A stretch of 64,000 nt of DNA from positions 124,001 to 188,000 of the forward strand of contig JAWWNJ010000004.1 of NCBI GenBank assembly GCA_037176885.1, written 5' to 3'. Source of the DNA: Favolaschia claudopus (Eukaryota > Basidiomycota > Agaricomycetes > Agaricales > Mycenaceae). Shown here piece by piece: positions 24,133 to 35,091 of the stretch (position 1 is the first letter of the stretch; the number at the start of each line of letters is the position of its first letter). Made by a program: the position numbers and the translations under genes. The notes under the pieces are model-generated. The model worked only from the letters and a program-made list of their open reading frames with translations. It did no database searches and was not told the DNA's origin.

Positions 24133-25038
24133 GGCAGCAAACTAGGTAAAGTCAGATATGACTGAGATCGTCTTTAGGAGTACTTTCATGATTCATCCTA
24201 TGATGCTTATTTTCCCGTAGGGTTCACCGCTGAAAAGTGCGGTGTAAAAAAAAACAAAAAAAAAAAAACATGAGAAAAAGTGACTGTGGCTCGATTACCA
24301 TATATGGTAATTGGGTCGTTGGCTCAAAAATTTTCATTTCACTCAGATTTCATGTCCTGCACTTTGTGTTTGAGCCCAGAGACCACGTCAATGACTCGAA
24401 ACACCTTGTTGCATTGTTTTCTGCAGCCACTGTATACGGCCTCGACTCTGGCGGCCGGTATATTGACATCAATTCTCCAGGAGTTTGCATTTCCCATCAG
24501 AGGTTCCACACCCGTGGCAGCAGACGAGAGCAGACGAGCCTCGAGTCCCTTCAGCTTCGTCACACAATGCACATGCTGCTCGCCGTCTGCCCCCACAACT
24601 TCACGCTAGCAATGGTATTGTACTTGACCTGAGTCTCTCATGTGTTCAAACTTGAAGGGCATAACACTGTGAGAAGTATTTGTCATGAAATTCAGGATCA
24701 TCGTCTTGAAATTCAAGATTCCTGACGTTTCGTTAGAATACAAGTCAAGAATTTCAAGACTGGTTTCATGATGCTCCAAAACTTCTAAAAGTTATTGTGA
24801 TACCACACTCATATTCAACTGTGGGACCACATTACAGGATAATGCATATAATTCTGTTTCAAAAAGTGACATAAAATCTTGAACTTGCATTCACGACAAA
24901 ATATCACGAATTTCCGAAAAGCCCATTAAAGTCCTGCGGCCGAGCTGCCGAGTTAATGACGTCACTTAGAGCATTGCTCCACATCCGCAGCACACATAAT
25001 GCTGTGGCCGCTCACGACGCCTCTTGTCTCCCCCCACC

Positions 25039-25423
25039 ATGACCTCCCTCCAAGTCACCATCGTAGAGCGCCGCCGCCGCCGCCACTCTCGCCAACACTC
25101 TGCTGTAACGGACTCTCACAACCACCACGCCTCCTTCCCTACGTCACCGCCCTCTAGGATCAATCCACACCGCCATATCGAGCTAGATCTCTCTGCGGTG
25201 CGCAAGACTCTCGATGAAGTGATTGGGCAGGGTATCATTGTGAGTGATACTGCGAGAGTGCATTGCAGCTCATTAATGTGCTCTTTCCCTGACAATTTAG
25301 CTCTTTGATGACGACAGAGCATTCAGTGATCTGTCTAACCCGGTGAGTTGCTTCCCTTTTCTACCCTTTTTTCATTCTCCGTAGTGTGCTTCCGAGCCAC
25401 GCAAGCTGTTAAAGTACGGCTGA
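25039..25423 (+). CDS. Small three-exon gene of unknown function
   Basis: ATG at 25039, exon 1 of 67 codons, introns 25240-25300 and 25343-25384 (both GTGAGT...TAG), exons of 42 and 39 nt, stop at 25423; total 93 residues with all phases matching. Exon 1 is Arg/His-rich (VERRRRRHSRQHS), followed by HIELDLSAVRKTLDEVIGQ and LFDDDRAFSDLSNP. I know no family for it. Its upstream block (GACGTCA, CATCCGCAGCACA, about 24,957-25,020) has a diverged twin inside the CACTGTG element at 19,165-19,230, so the gene may belong to a repeated unit. Confidence 0.5.
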
Positions 25424-25513
25424 TCGTGATGGTGGCGAGATTTTGAAGGTCAGAATATTATTATACTAGTAGTACTGCAACTGAATTGTCCGGTACTTGA
25501 AATATATCCTGTT

Positions 25514-25555
25514 ACGGTTGCCAACGAGTCCACGCTTTGAATCGTTTTCGTAAAC
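25514..25555 (+). repeat. Left copy of 42-bp inverted repeat upstream of the kinase-like gene
   Basis: Reads ACGGTTGCCAACGAGTCCAC and so on; the reverse complement occurs at 30911-30952 with one mismatch. Lies about 840 bp upstream of the alpha-kinase-like start codon. Confidence 0.85.
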
Positions 25556-26392
25556 GTCAAAATCCGTTGACTGCAGGTTGATTGTTGAAGGTATAGGTCA
25601 CTCTCAGGCTCGGTGTACATAGTATAGTAGTTGGTGATGTATACAGTAGAGTAGCTGTTGTTCGTCGACGCTTGAGGATATGAGCGCGTCGTGCAAAGCA
25701 CTTTTACTATGCACGCTTGACGTCATGCAAACTATAGTCTATATATATAGACGGCGACACTGATAGAACAAAGACCCGACCAAGTGTCCGGACGCCATAC
25801 CTCCTTCAACCTTGCGTTCATTTTGTATAAAATTTTCTCAACCTGACTGCGTCCACCACCACCCCAGCTGCATAGTACGGTGTAACCTCCGGCTCGGCTC
25901 GGCCGATCACATCCGATCGGGCTTCGTTGTGCCTCTCAGTATCAACGCAGTATGCGTCAAATTCTGCGCCTCCAACGGTCTGCTCATTCGTCGATCGATG
26001 TACTTCCGCTTCAGTGAATTTCTTGTGTCTTCTGCCGCCCGATCACTATCCGAATTCAATCTGCCCACTGTCCGCCGAAGCATTAGCTCAGGCTCGTCTA
26101 ACAATCAACTTGTTTTTGCTGCCAGTCCCAACTTGAAGGCTGGTTTTGTTTTTTGACATCGTCGTATCCCCGCTCTTCGCAGAAGCTCCTCTCGGAACTA
26201 TAGACTGACTTGGAGCCGAGCCTCTGCCGTCCATTCTCGATCGCCGTCAGTCCTACTGCTCATGGCCCAAATGAGCATTTCGACCTCCAAATATACCTGA
26301 AATTTCGCTTAGCCTTGAAACATTTACGCAAGTCACATTGGCCTGCATTCTTCACGTCCACACTTCTCTTACCACCACCACCACCACCACCC

Positions 26393-28732
26393 ATGCCGGT
26401 GTGGTGCACTGGCTGCGGCCAGGGCTTCAAGTACCTCGACCCTTCGCGAGAGCAATGTTTTAAATGCGAAAAACTGGAAAAGTGTTCTGGTAATGCGACC
26501 GAGATGGCTGCTGTAGAGGTGCTTTCATGTAGTTTCGACCCGCCATTACCTTGACTGAACAACCCTTTCGCGCAGAGACTCAAACAATGCTCACATTGTG
26601 GGCTTGTTATGCAGTTTCTCACTACTCCCCAGTGCAAGCGATGCGAACAGCGAGACGCCGACGGTGAGACCTACCATATCACTGCATCGAGCTGTATGCT
26701 CTAACCCAATGCTCAGCGACAAAGCCTGTGAAGAATAAGGAAAATCTTGCCACAACAAACACTCGCAAGCTCAAGCACTCGTCTTCGATCATTGAAATTC
26801 CGGACAGTGATAGCGGTAAGCTCTCGGACGACGAAGATATTAAAGAAATGAGCACCACGGACATGGAGATAATGAGGCTCAAGTTGGCGCAGAACAAGAA
26901 AGCCTCGTCCAGTCTACGTCTCAATCCCAAAATCAAAGAGGAAGGCTCAAGTCGCACCGCCACCTTTCTCAAGATGCGCGAGACGGCCCGCAAAAAGGGT
27001 GCTGACGCTTCGAAGACGGCGACGATCCTGTTCAAAATCATTCTCAGCTTGCAAAAGCCAACTGGAAAGAAAGAGGGAACTTGTGTCCCACCTCAGTCGC
27101 GAAGTTTTTCTTTGGACGACGTGCGTGTGACCGTTTCCTCAATTTGCCCTGTTTATTCCTTTGGTTCAGTCAATGGAGCATGTCTTCCGGGCAATGGTGA
27201 ACACATTTCAAGAAGCGGAAGGACGTTGGGCTAAGGTTTATCCGGGCAAAAGCTTTACTCGGTAAGATTACAACGTGCTCGCAATTTGTCGCTCGTGTCT
27301 CACTCGGTCTATAGAGAGGATGTGCACTTTACTTTTGCCAATGGGTCAGACATCCCTCCGGCCTTCATGGGCAGCAGGACCGTTGCCGCATTCTGGACCG
27401 AGTTCACTAAACAGGAAGGCCAGTATTTCAAGAAGGGTGGGATCGCAAGCTATGTTGCCGAGATAATGATGCTTGTTCCTATTGCGGTCACGGTGCGTTC
27501 TTGGCCTACAGATGTTCTCCGCACCTTATCAGTCCTCTTCAGTTTGATGTAGTCTCGTCGGACTCGGACACGCCCGATCATGATGCGTTCGATGACATTC
27601 TCGACGGTCGCAAGCGACGCAAGTCACGGAAAAACCCAGTCAAACCGTCCCGCAGTTCTAAACGGCTCAAAATTAAAGCAGAAGCCTCGGACAGCGACCT
27701 TTTTGCTCGCGTCAAGTCTGAACCCAAGGAGCTCAATGTTACAATGCCTGATACATTGAGGAAGAGTCGTACGTTCATTTAAGTATCTATTCTAATGCAC
27801 GTTGACTGTTGTGTTCCCATCCAGTTGCTCCCAAGTTTCGCCTCACCAGTGCGGTCACATTTACCAAGGAATACGTGGGCGACTCTCTAGATCATCCCCA
27901 AACCTCAGGTTCCCAACTCTTTCACGGTGTTCGCGATGTTATATCTAAGTTTACGTCGGCACTCGGAAACCACTTCCAGGTGGGCTTTCCTCTCATTTGC
28001 TATTCATGCCTTTGATGCCTTCGACTGATTCCGAATCTCAACCTATCCTGTGGCAATGAGCACTACCTTGCACGCCGGCTTGAGTCAGACGGGTTTCGCT
28101 TTAACGTACATCTTGAAAGGGAAGCCGCTCTTGCGGAACTCAACCGTGGCCAGCAGCTGAAGGACCTCTTGGACACATTGACGGCAAAATACGGAGCATC
28201 GAATTCAAAAATCTCTGGTGCGTTCTCAACCTTCATTCACTTTCGGTGAGTATTACTGAGAGAAATTCAGTGTATTCAACACCGCAACTGTTTATCGCAA
28301 CCACTCTCGACAATGAAACAGTGCTCGGTCACCTTGTGTGTCAACCAAAGCCTACGATTCCCCTTAAGGAGGTCAAAGAGCTTGAATCTGATTTCTTGGC
28401 TGCGCTTTCGCACTATTCACTGGTGCAAAGTGGCGAGTCGGTCCTTTTTGCAAAATTTAAAGGTGTGTTGCCCTTGACACCTAATTTTATGCCAACTTGA
28501 ACTGAGCGACCATCTTATAGTCGCATCAGACTCTCCCGACGCCACCAGTATCTTTGCTCCTATAACCCATTCGTAAGCATATTAGTCCTGTTTGGATCGC
28601 ATGGCTGATATGAGTCGCAGCCGTGCGGGTGACTCCGGCATGGAGGATGGTGGACCTGAAGCCATTGCGTTGTTCAAGGCTGAACACACCTGCAATGACA
28701 TTTGCCGGGAGTTTGAATTGGCTGCCCTCTAA
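26393..28732 (+). CDS. Alpha-kinase-like protein with N-terminal zinc-finger cysteines
   Basis: Eleven exons (introns at 26519, 26664, 27121, 27262, 27493, 27769, 27980, 28218, 28463, 28573) sum to 1,782 nt, 593 residues, no frame break. The N-terminus has CxxC pairs (CTGCG, CFKC, CSHCG, CKRC), probably zinc-binding. A Lys/Ser-rich acidic linker follows, then KKGGIASYVAEIM and later HYLARRLESDGF and ATTLDNETVLGHLV. The end GDSGMEDGG...ALFKAEHTCNDIC matches the Gly-rich loop and zinc-binding CNxxC that close alpha-kinase (MHCK/eEF2K-type) domains. The kinase N-lobe is poorly conserved to my eye, so activity is uncertain. Such genes are expanded in mushroom fungi. Convergent with the integrase-core gene. 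Confidence 0.6.
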
Positions 28733-28994
28733 ACTACTTCCTTCTTTGCATAGACAATATCAATTCCACCACCTTCATTTATCCTCCTTATCAACATACC
28801 CTCACCGTCATTCACCCTCCTCCTTTACTTACCCTACGAACAACAAGATAGCAACAATAATGTCATCGTCACTGCTTTTCGGCAATGTTTTGAGTTGAAA
28901 TGCATTGTCAATACTCCCTTCGACAATCAATGTGCTTATTATTGTTTCGACAAAGATACATCCGTTCGAATCTATGTAGTATGATTCACAGAGT

Positions 28995-30666
28995 CTACAT
29001 CTGGTCTAATTGTGCTATCATATCGCGAAAAACAACCCATGCGTTCTGTAATGTAATCTCCGGTTCCCCCAATGCTTTGTATGCATCTTGAGCGAGGACG
29101 TCGAAATCATCATCAACGAATCTCATGTGCTCTTGTGCCGTCTCCCGTGCCTCCTCAAGCAATCGGTCTAACACTGGTTTGGGTACCTCAACCAAACAGT
29201 CTTCACCACCGTACGCGGTCGGATTAGCAACGAACTCATTTGGAGTACCGCCACTGGGAAGGAGCTTTGCTGGTTGCTTGCGGATGCGGTGGTTGTTTTG
29301 TTGTTGATGACAGAATTCATCAAGGCTTCGTTGAACGGCAGGGAACCAAATCCAATTTGAAGTTTGTCTAAGGGGCATCAGTTTGATAACGGGCGCAGAA
29401 CGAGATCAACCCACTCATGTATGACATTCCCTGGCTCAAAGAAGCCATCGTTCAAACCGGATTGGTAGAACTCGAGCACATTCACACCCCACGTATAGAA
29501 TAAGGGTCGCCATCCAGACTCAATTGTTATGTTGCGAGTACTCGACAGAAACTCCCACGCAGGGATTAACACGGGATCATAGTCACTGTACTCATTCCTA
29601 TCGCGGTTGAGTGAGGTTACTCACAGTATAATTTCGACCTACCGTAGGGTAACCTGGACTGCATGAGCATCGCACACCTCGGATCCATGATCACTAGATC
29701 CTTGTATTGGGACACCTGTTGCTAATGAATCAGCTGGAGTAAGGTGCAGCGAGGAGTAAGACATATTACCTCCATATTTCTTGGCACATTCAAGATAAAC
29801 CACGCCGACAACGTCTGCATACCTGTTGGACGGGAGAACCCGATAATGTAGATATGTGCCGCCCCATTTATCGCGGATCCCGTAAACACCAAAACCCGCC
29901 ACGTTCAATTTGTCGTGACCATCGACTGACCATTCTTCGTGGGGACCTACGGAGGTAAGGGGAGTGCGAAATATTGTCTTCTTTTTACTTCTTGGATGTC
30001 GCTTCAGGAAACCCTCCTCCTGAAAGTCATGCATGATGTCTGAGATTGTATTCCTTGGCAACGCCAGCGTTACGACGGTAAAGAATACCATGCTGTTGTC
30101 AACATACCGTCCGATCTTATGACCCGCTAAGTTGAGAGCCTCTTTGACGACACGCGGTCCCCGTGTTTGGAGGGGATCTTTCGAAAGTTCATCGAGGACC
30201 AGCTGCGTTTGCTCATCTTTCGGCATCCGATTACCCCGTGATGAGGTGGAGAGTCCAAGCTGACTGATGTATTTTGCAAGTTTTGAACGCCTAGGTCAAA
30301 TGGGTCATTCATTATTCCGCCACTCTGAGCATGAAGTTGCGCAAACCCAATTTTAATGCCGTGGTCCTTCATAAAAGCAGCCATGTAGTCCTGGTACTTG
30401 AATGTCGGGTTCTCGGCGTGATATTTTCGTATCTGATCAGCAATATCCTCCAGCGGCGCTGCAGCGCATCCGGGCTGAATCAGGGATCCAGACTGAAAAC
30501 GAACTAGATACAACTTACGAACACGGGCATGTTGGTTCCTGCCAGTGGGATTTCGAGCATTGCGTTTGCCAGATCGCTGGGTATTGTCATCGTCGGAGCC
30601 ATCGATGTCTTCTTCATCTGAGTCGTTGTCGGGCGTTTTCCTCTTCTTCCTGGGTCTGGACGACAT
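28995..30666 (-). CDS. Integrase-core (rve-like DDE) protein, transposase or domesticated
   Basis: ATG at 30666 starts a basic, acidic-patch N-terminus (SSRPRKKRKTPDNDSDEEDID), then EDIADQIRKYHAENP. Later exons give KDEQTQLVLDELSKDP, HEEWSVDGHDKLNVAGFGVYGIRDKWGG, SSDHGSEVCDAHA and RNITIESGW, holding the presumed catalytic Asp, Asp and Glu of an integrase fold, and QQQNNHRIRKQPAKLLPSGGTPNEF near the end. Introns visible include about 30116-30064, 29770-29717 and 29654-29600; boundaries near 30,280-30,350 are unresolved. This family is multicopy in basidiomycetes. I cannot tell a Ginger-like transposase from a host gene. No terminal repeats were found close to it. Confidence 0.65.
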
Positions 30667-31592
30667 GGCGTATCAACAAAACGAAGGCAAAAAAAAAAGG
30701 ATCACGACCCACGGCCTTTGCCGAGATATAATATACTAAATTATATAGTCCTGCCGCCAGGCCGAGGTTTCCTCAGTCATACTTCTCGTACTCTCCGCCA
30801 ACGACGACAATGGCGACCACATTACTGCTAGATTTACACACACACGGGTGTGGATTACACTAGTCTATGTACGCTCACTCATAAACGGAAGTGGAAATGA
30901 AAAATCTGATGTTTACGAAAACGATCCAAAGCGTGGACTCGTTGGCAACCGTATCCTGTTTTATACCTCTTCCATGGAGTTTCTTTTATAAGGAGTAAGG
31001 CGTCGGGATAGCTGGCTACATAACTTGGTGGTACTTCCGGACGAATCATTGCGAAGATCATGACAAAATGTCATGAAAAAACGTTAGGAACGGGCCCACA
31101 GTCGTTAGGAATTTCAGGACCCCGGATCGTAACGTTTCGTCATGAAATCCGACGAAAGATCATGAAATCTATATAAGAAACCCCGTGGGTGTCCTGGTTA
31201 ACTGCCAGAGTGGAGCGTACTGTTGAGATGGTGAGATTTTGCTGGCCGGAGGTCGCCGCCAAACATCTGGCATCCGAGACACCGCCACCAACTCTTGCTC
31301 CACACTCCACACTCCACCGCCGTCCGCTCAGCTCAACACGTTTGACGCCGTCGCCGCTCCGTAGACTAGAAGATGAATATATCGTTACTTTCTAACCTCT
31401 ACCTTGTGTGAAAATCCGAACCAACTTCGTGCAAAATTTCTACCTCAAGCTTGATGTGCGTCCTTCGCGCTCTGTATTACAGCCGTTTCGGAAAAAGAAT
31501 ACGGGTTTCGGCATTTCTTGCTCCTCGATCCTTTGTTGACACTTACTTGGCCTTGGACCCGCTTGATGGATCTGATTTCTTGCCCGCCCAGC
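30667..31592. other. Intergenic, no gene seen
   Basis: Contains the integrase-core promoter side (AT-rich GATATAATATACTAAATTAT, about 30,724), an (AC) run at about 30,836, and CATGAAATC-type words at 31,140-31,165. Short frames at 31,189-31,395 have no recognisable content. Confidence 0.4.
30911..30952 (-). repeat. Right copy of 42-bp inverted repeat upstream of the integrase-core gene
   Basis: Reverse complement of 25514-25555 with one mismatch. Lies about 245 bp upstream of the integrase-core start codon, so each copy has the same orientation relative to the gene it precedes. Confidence 0.85.
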
Positions 31593-33977
31593 TAGTGCTG
31601 CCGGGAGCTGAGTTGGAGCTGAGCTCGAGGTGATTGCCCATCAGCTCGCTCGAGCTCGGAGTTGGGCCGAGGCAGCTTGGAGCTGACATCCATAAACGGA
31701 AGTTTCCGTCCCACGGTCCCCCGTCTCCTCGTTTCGAGCTACATTGCATTGTTTTGACCTCTTATGCACCTCAAAAATGTGGTACAATTCTCCAAAAAGT
31801 ATAATGAACATATGTACAATAAAAGACTATACAGTTTATGAGTAAATTATGGAAAAATACAAAGCACAATGATTATACAAGTGAATACAACACAAAAATC
31901 AAACGGGCGAAGCCCAGGAAGATTCTATAAGATCCTTGAGCTCTTGAGTACGCCCTGCCGCAATCAACCTTTCTGCTACATCAGGGTCAATATCAACAAC
32001 AGACAGATCTTCCTCGGTTACGACTAACTCGTCGCAAAATTTGATGCGATCCTGTCGATAAATAAATTTGAGAATCTGGAGCATTTCCATCATCTCGGGG
32101 GAGGGACTGTTGCGTAGGGAGGCATCTGTGTCCTTGCTGGAAGAGAAAACACGCTCGCATGGTACCGCTGAAGCCTGAACAGGCAATACATCGACCGCCA
32201 CGCGAAATAGGTGCCGGAACCGATACTGGCGAGCCTGTAACAATTTAGAAACCAACACAATCACAAAGAATACTCGAAACTCACCTCCCAGTAGCGAAGC
32301 AGGTCGAGGTCCTCATATTCTGGATCCGATCCACCCAGAAGGCCCTCCCTCTCATATTCATTCAGCTCCGTGTCGACAATCTGCTCATCTTCGGCAGCCG
32401 CCCGGCGCTCCGCCTCGGCTTGCTCTTCCTCCGAAAGCGGCTGTGAATCTTGACTGCTTGGTGGAGATTCAATGTCGGAAGCAGAGAGCTCTTTTACAAG
32501 AGCACCCAGTTTTGCAAAACCAGATTTCTGTGCACGAGCGGCGTGGGACGAGGACGGCGTGTGAACAGCGCGGCGACTGGCAGTTAAAGGAATCTGGGCA
32601 GTGCTTGCAGAGTTCTGGTTAGTGCGGAACTCTCGGCGATACTCCAGCATCTTCGAGTGATTTGTCAGTAGCGCAATAATGGGAAGATTTGGGACGCACT
32701 GCTGCACGTATCCAAGTTCTGGCTTCCTCCGCATCTGACGGGGACCAGTTATCCCTGAGCCATTGAAGTTTTGTTGTCGGATCTAAAACTGAGAAACAAT
32801 ATGAGTGGTTGAAGCGAATGAGGTGACGAAGGGCGAAGTGTTTACCCATGGCCAGCGCGTAAATTCGAGTGCGCCGAGACATCCCGAGGTATTCAGTGAA
32901 TTTATCGACAGCGGCGTTAATACCGAGACTGATTTTCGGGAGCTCTCGAGCAAGAAGCTTGAGTGCGGCAATGAGCTGCTCATAGAGTGGGAGCACATAG
33001 GACAGGGTAGGCGCTTTCTCCGCAGATACTATCTCCTGGACAAGATGTGGGACCTGTAAAAAGCGCCGAATGTCGACGAGCACAGTCTTGGCGATCGGAT
33101 CGAGTCGGTCATCTGAAATCTCGACTTGCATTGGGTCGTCGAGAAATGCCTCAACAGCCTGAACGAAATTGCAAGTCAAATTCAATCCCTACCAGCAAGA
33201 AAAAAACAATGGAACAAACCAAATCTTGCTCAAGGTACCGGTCTATCATAAAAAACGTGGCCGACCAACGCGTGTCGACATCTTGCAAGAGCTGTATGAC
33301 ACGCAGCTTTAAGGCAGGTTCGCCGAAGCCGCCCTCCTCATTGCCACGTTCGATTGTCTCCTTGAAATTATCCCGTCGTTGACCAGATGCCCGGCACGAT
33401 GTAACGAGTGTTCGTGTTTGTTTGACAGGGTTCTTTCTCAGCGCCTCCCAATACCCGACATCCTGCTTCAGCGCCTCGGGAATCGGCGTGCCGTAGTTGT
33501 CCAAATCGATACCAGCTTGAGGAGAAGGTAATTCGGGAAGTGTTGCGAGAGCGGCTTTGACGGCAATATTAACGACATGTGGAAAACATCTGAATGCCTT
33601 TAGCCGTCGGACTCGGTAATAAATCATCGAAACTCACCGAATTCTGTTCCCTTCCGCATCGAAAGGGATCCCGAGTACGGCGAGCTCTTGCGCAATATAC
33701 ACCATGCATGTGTTATTATTGCTAGCATTGTCGCATGTAATCATACCAACCTGAGTGATCGTTAGTAGGCTATTCAATTCACGACTCGATGCGACTTACT
33801 TTGTGCAAACAACCGATCTCCTTCAAAACCTGTACAAAGATTTTTGCAATATTTTGACCAGTATGTCTCCCATCCAATCGACGAAGAGCGACGAGCCGGG
33901 TTTTCAGGACAAGGTGCCCATTCGCGTCTCGGACGATGTAGTGCGCGGTAATCCCCAGATGCGAGTCAAGATTTTCG
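31593..33977 (-). mobile_element. hAT transposon copy 1, truncated at its 5' side
   Basis: The 3' end (left) starts TAGTGCTGCCGGGAGCTGAG, nearly the same as the left end of the MITE at 48,800, so that MITE is probably mobilised by this family. The gene runs on minus from the truncation at 33977 to 31899. At 33978 sequence switches abruptly to another, inverted, partial terminal sequence. Confidence 0.7.
31899..33977 (-). pseudogene. hAT (Ac-like) transposase, copy 1, N-terminus missing
   Basis: Begins inside ENLDSHLGITAHYIVRDANG (33,970), then ITCDNASNNNTC with a catalytic Asp, CFPHVVNIAVKAAL, KQTRTLVTSCRASGQRR, DVDTRWSATF with a further catalytic-type Asp, LSYVLPLYEQL, and ends with the hAT dimerisation domain YWE-ARQYRFRHLFRVAVDVLPVQASAVPCERVFSS and LRNSPSPEMMEMLQILKF. 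C-terminal tail DPDVAERLIAAGRTQELKDL...SSWASPV is complete. Exons are joined by short introns and no stop is seen in the retained part, but the BED-finger half is gone. It is an inverted, nearly identical partner of copy 2 at 36,370-38,365. Confidence 0.85.
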
Positions 33978-34090
33978 AAGCTGGAGTTAGCTCCGAGCTG
34001 AGTTCAGCTCCAACTCGGCCCGTTACCATAAACGGCACCTCGAGGTGATGCCAGCTCGCCTCGCCTCGGCCCCCAAAACAGGCACTGTGA
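33978..34090. mobile_element. Partial terminal sequence of the 48.8-kb hAT MITE family, inverted
   Basis: GAAGCTGGAGTTAGCTCCGAGC and CACCTCGAGGTGATGCCAGC match the reverse complement of the right end of the MITE at 48,800-49,245, but the outermost TAGTGTTGCCG is missing at the junction with hAT copy 1. Confidence 0.55.
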
Positions 34091-34359
34091 CACTTTTGAC
34101 AGCGTCACTGAGTGACTGGCGCGTCAAGCACAATCCTCGTCCTCCCGCTCACCGGTTAGCGCGTTCCTGCCGCGAACCAATCCTCCTATGATTCACCTCA
34201 ACCTCGCTTGGCGTCGACGTCACCGCCTGGCTGCTACGGAGAATGCGAAACGCCCCACACAGAGCTGGAAATATGACGCAAAGGTGGCGCGTCGGGATAG
34301 TGCGTTGGCGCACTCAGGGTCCAAGGTACGCGCAATAGATACCTCCGAAATGTTATATA

Positions 34360-35044
34360 CAGTGGTGGCAAATAGAAATTGCCGTGGCTTTTTGGTGAAA
34401 ATCTGGCTGTATACTTCACCGAATGACCTCAAATAAAATGTAAAGATGGGTACATGATACTTTTGTACCTCTTAGATCAGTCAGCAATATATTATGCCCT
34501 GAGAATGCATCAATCATAGGATGATTTCCGATTTTTGCCATATTCGGAAAAACACAATGAACCCTCAGCGAAAAGGTGTCATAATAGGATGAAAGTACTT
34601 AAAAAACAGTCCTAGTTTCCACTTTGGTTGAATGGAATTGACCCTCATTTGAGCTCACAGCAGCCGCTCAAAGTTGGCTATTTTCACACAAAATAGCTGA
34701 AAATGCAGAGAAAATAGCTAAAAGGACCAACTTCAAGCAGCCGTTGTGAGCTCAAATGAGGTTCAATTCCAGTCAATCAAAGTAGTAACTAGCATTGTTT
34801 TTCAAGTACTTTCATCCTATTATGACACTTTTTTGCTGAGGATACATTGAGCTTTTCCACATATGGCAATAATCAGAAACTGTAGTGTTATTGATGCATT
34901 GTCAGGGCATCATAGATAGCTGAGTGTTCTAAGTGGTACAGTAGTATCATATATTTATCTCTACATCTTATTTCAGGTCATTCGGTGAAGTATACAGCAA
35001 GATTTTGGCCAAAGAGCCACGGCAATTTCTATTTGCCACCACTG
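34360..35044. mobile_element. TA-target foldback element, 685-bp near-perfect palindrome
   Basis: The left half is the diverged reverse complement of the right half over the full length, meeting in the AAAATAGCTGAAAATGCAGAG region near 34,700. Ends read CAGTGGTGGCAAATAG / CTATTTGCCACCACTG and TA flanks both sides (34358-59, 35045-46). No coding frame. It sits just upstream of the hAT copy 2 start codon (35092). Confidence 0.85.
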
Positions 35045-35091
35045 TATATTGCCCCAATACTCCATTCCAACCCTCCCTCTTGTGAACTCCC

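Noticed and set aside
24237..24632. 131-codon plus frame
   Set aside because: Starts in an A-rich run, no recognisable content and no supporting introns; a minus frame overlaps it equally well.
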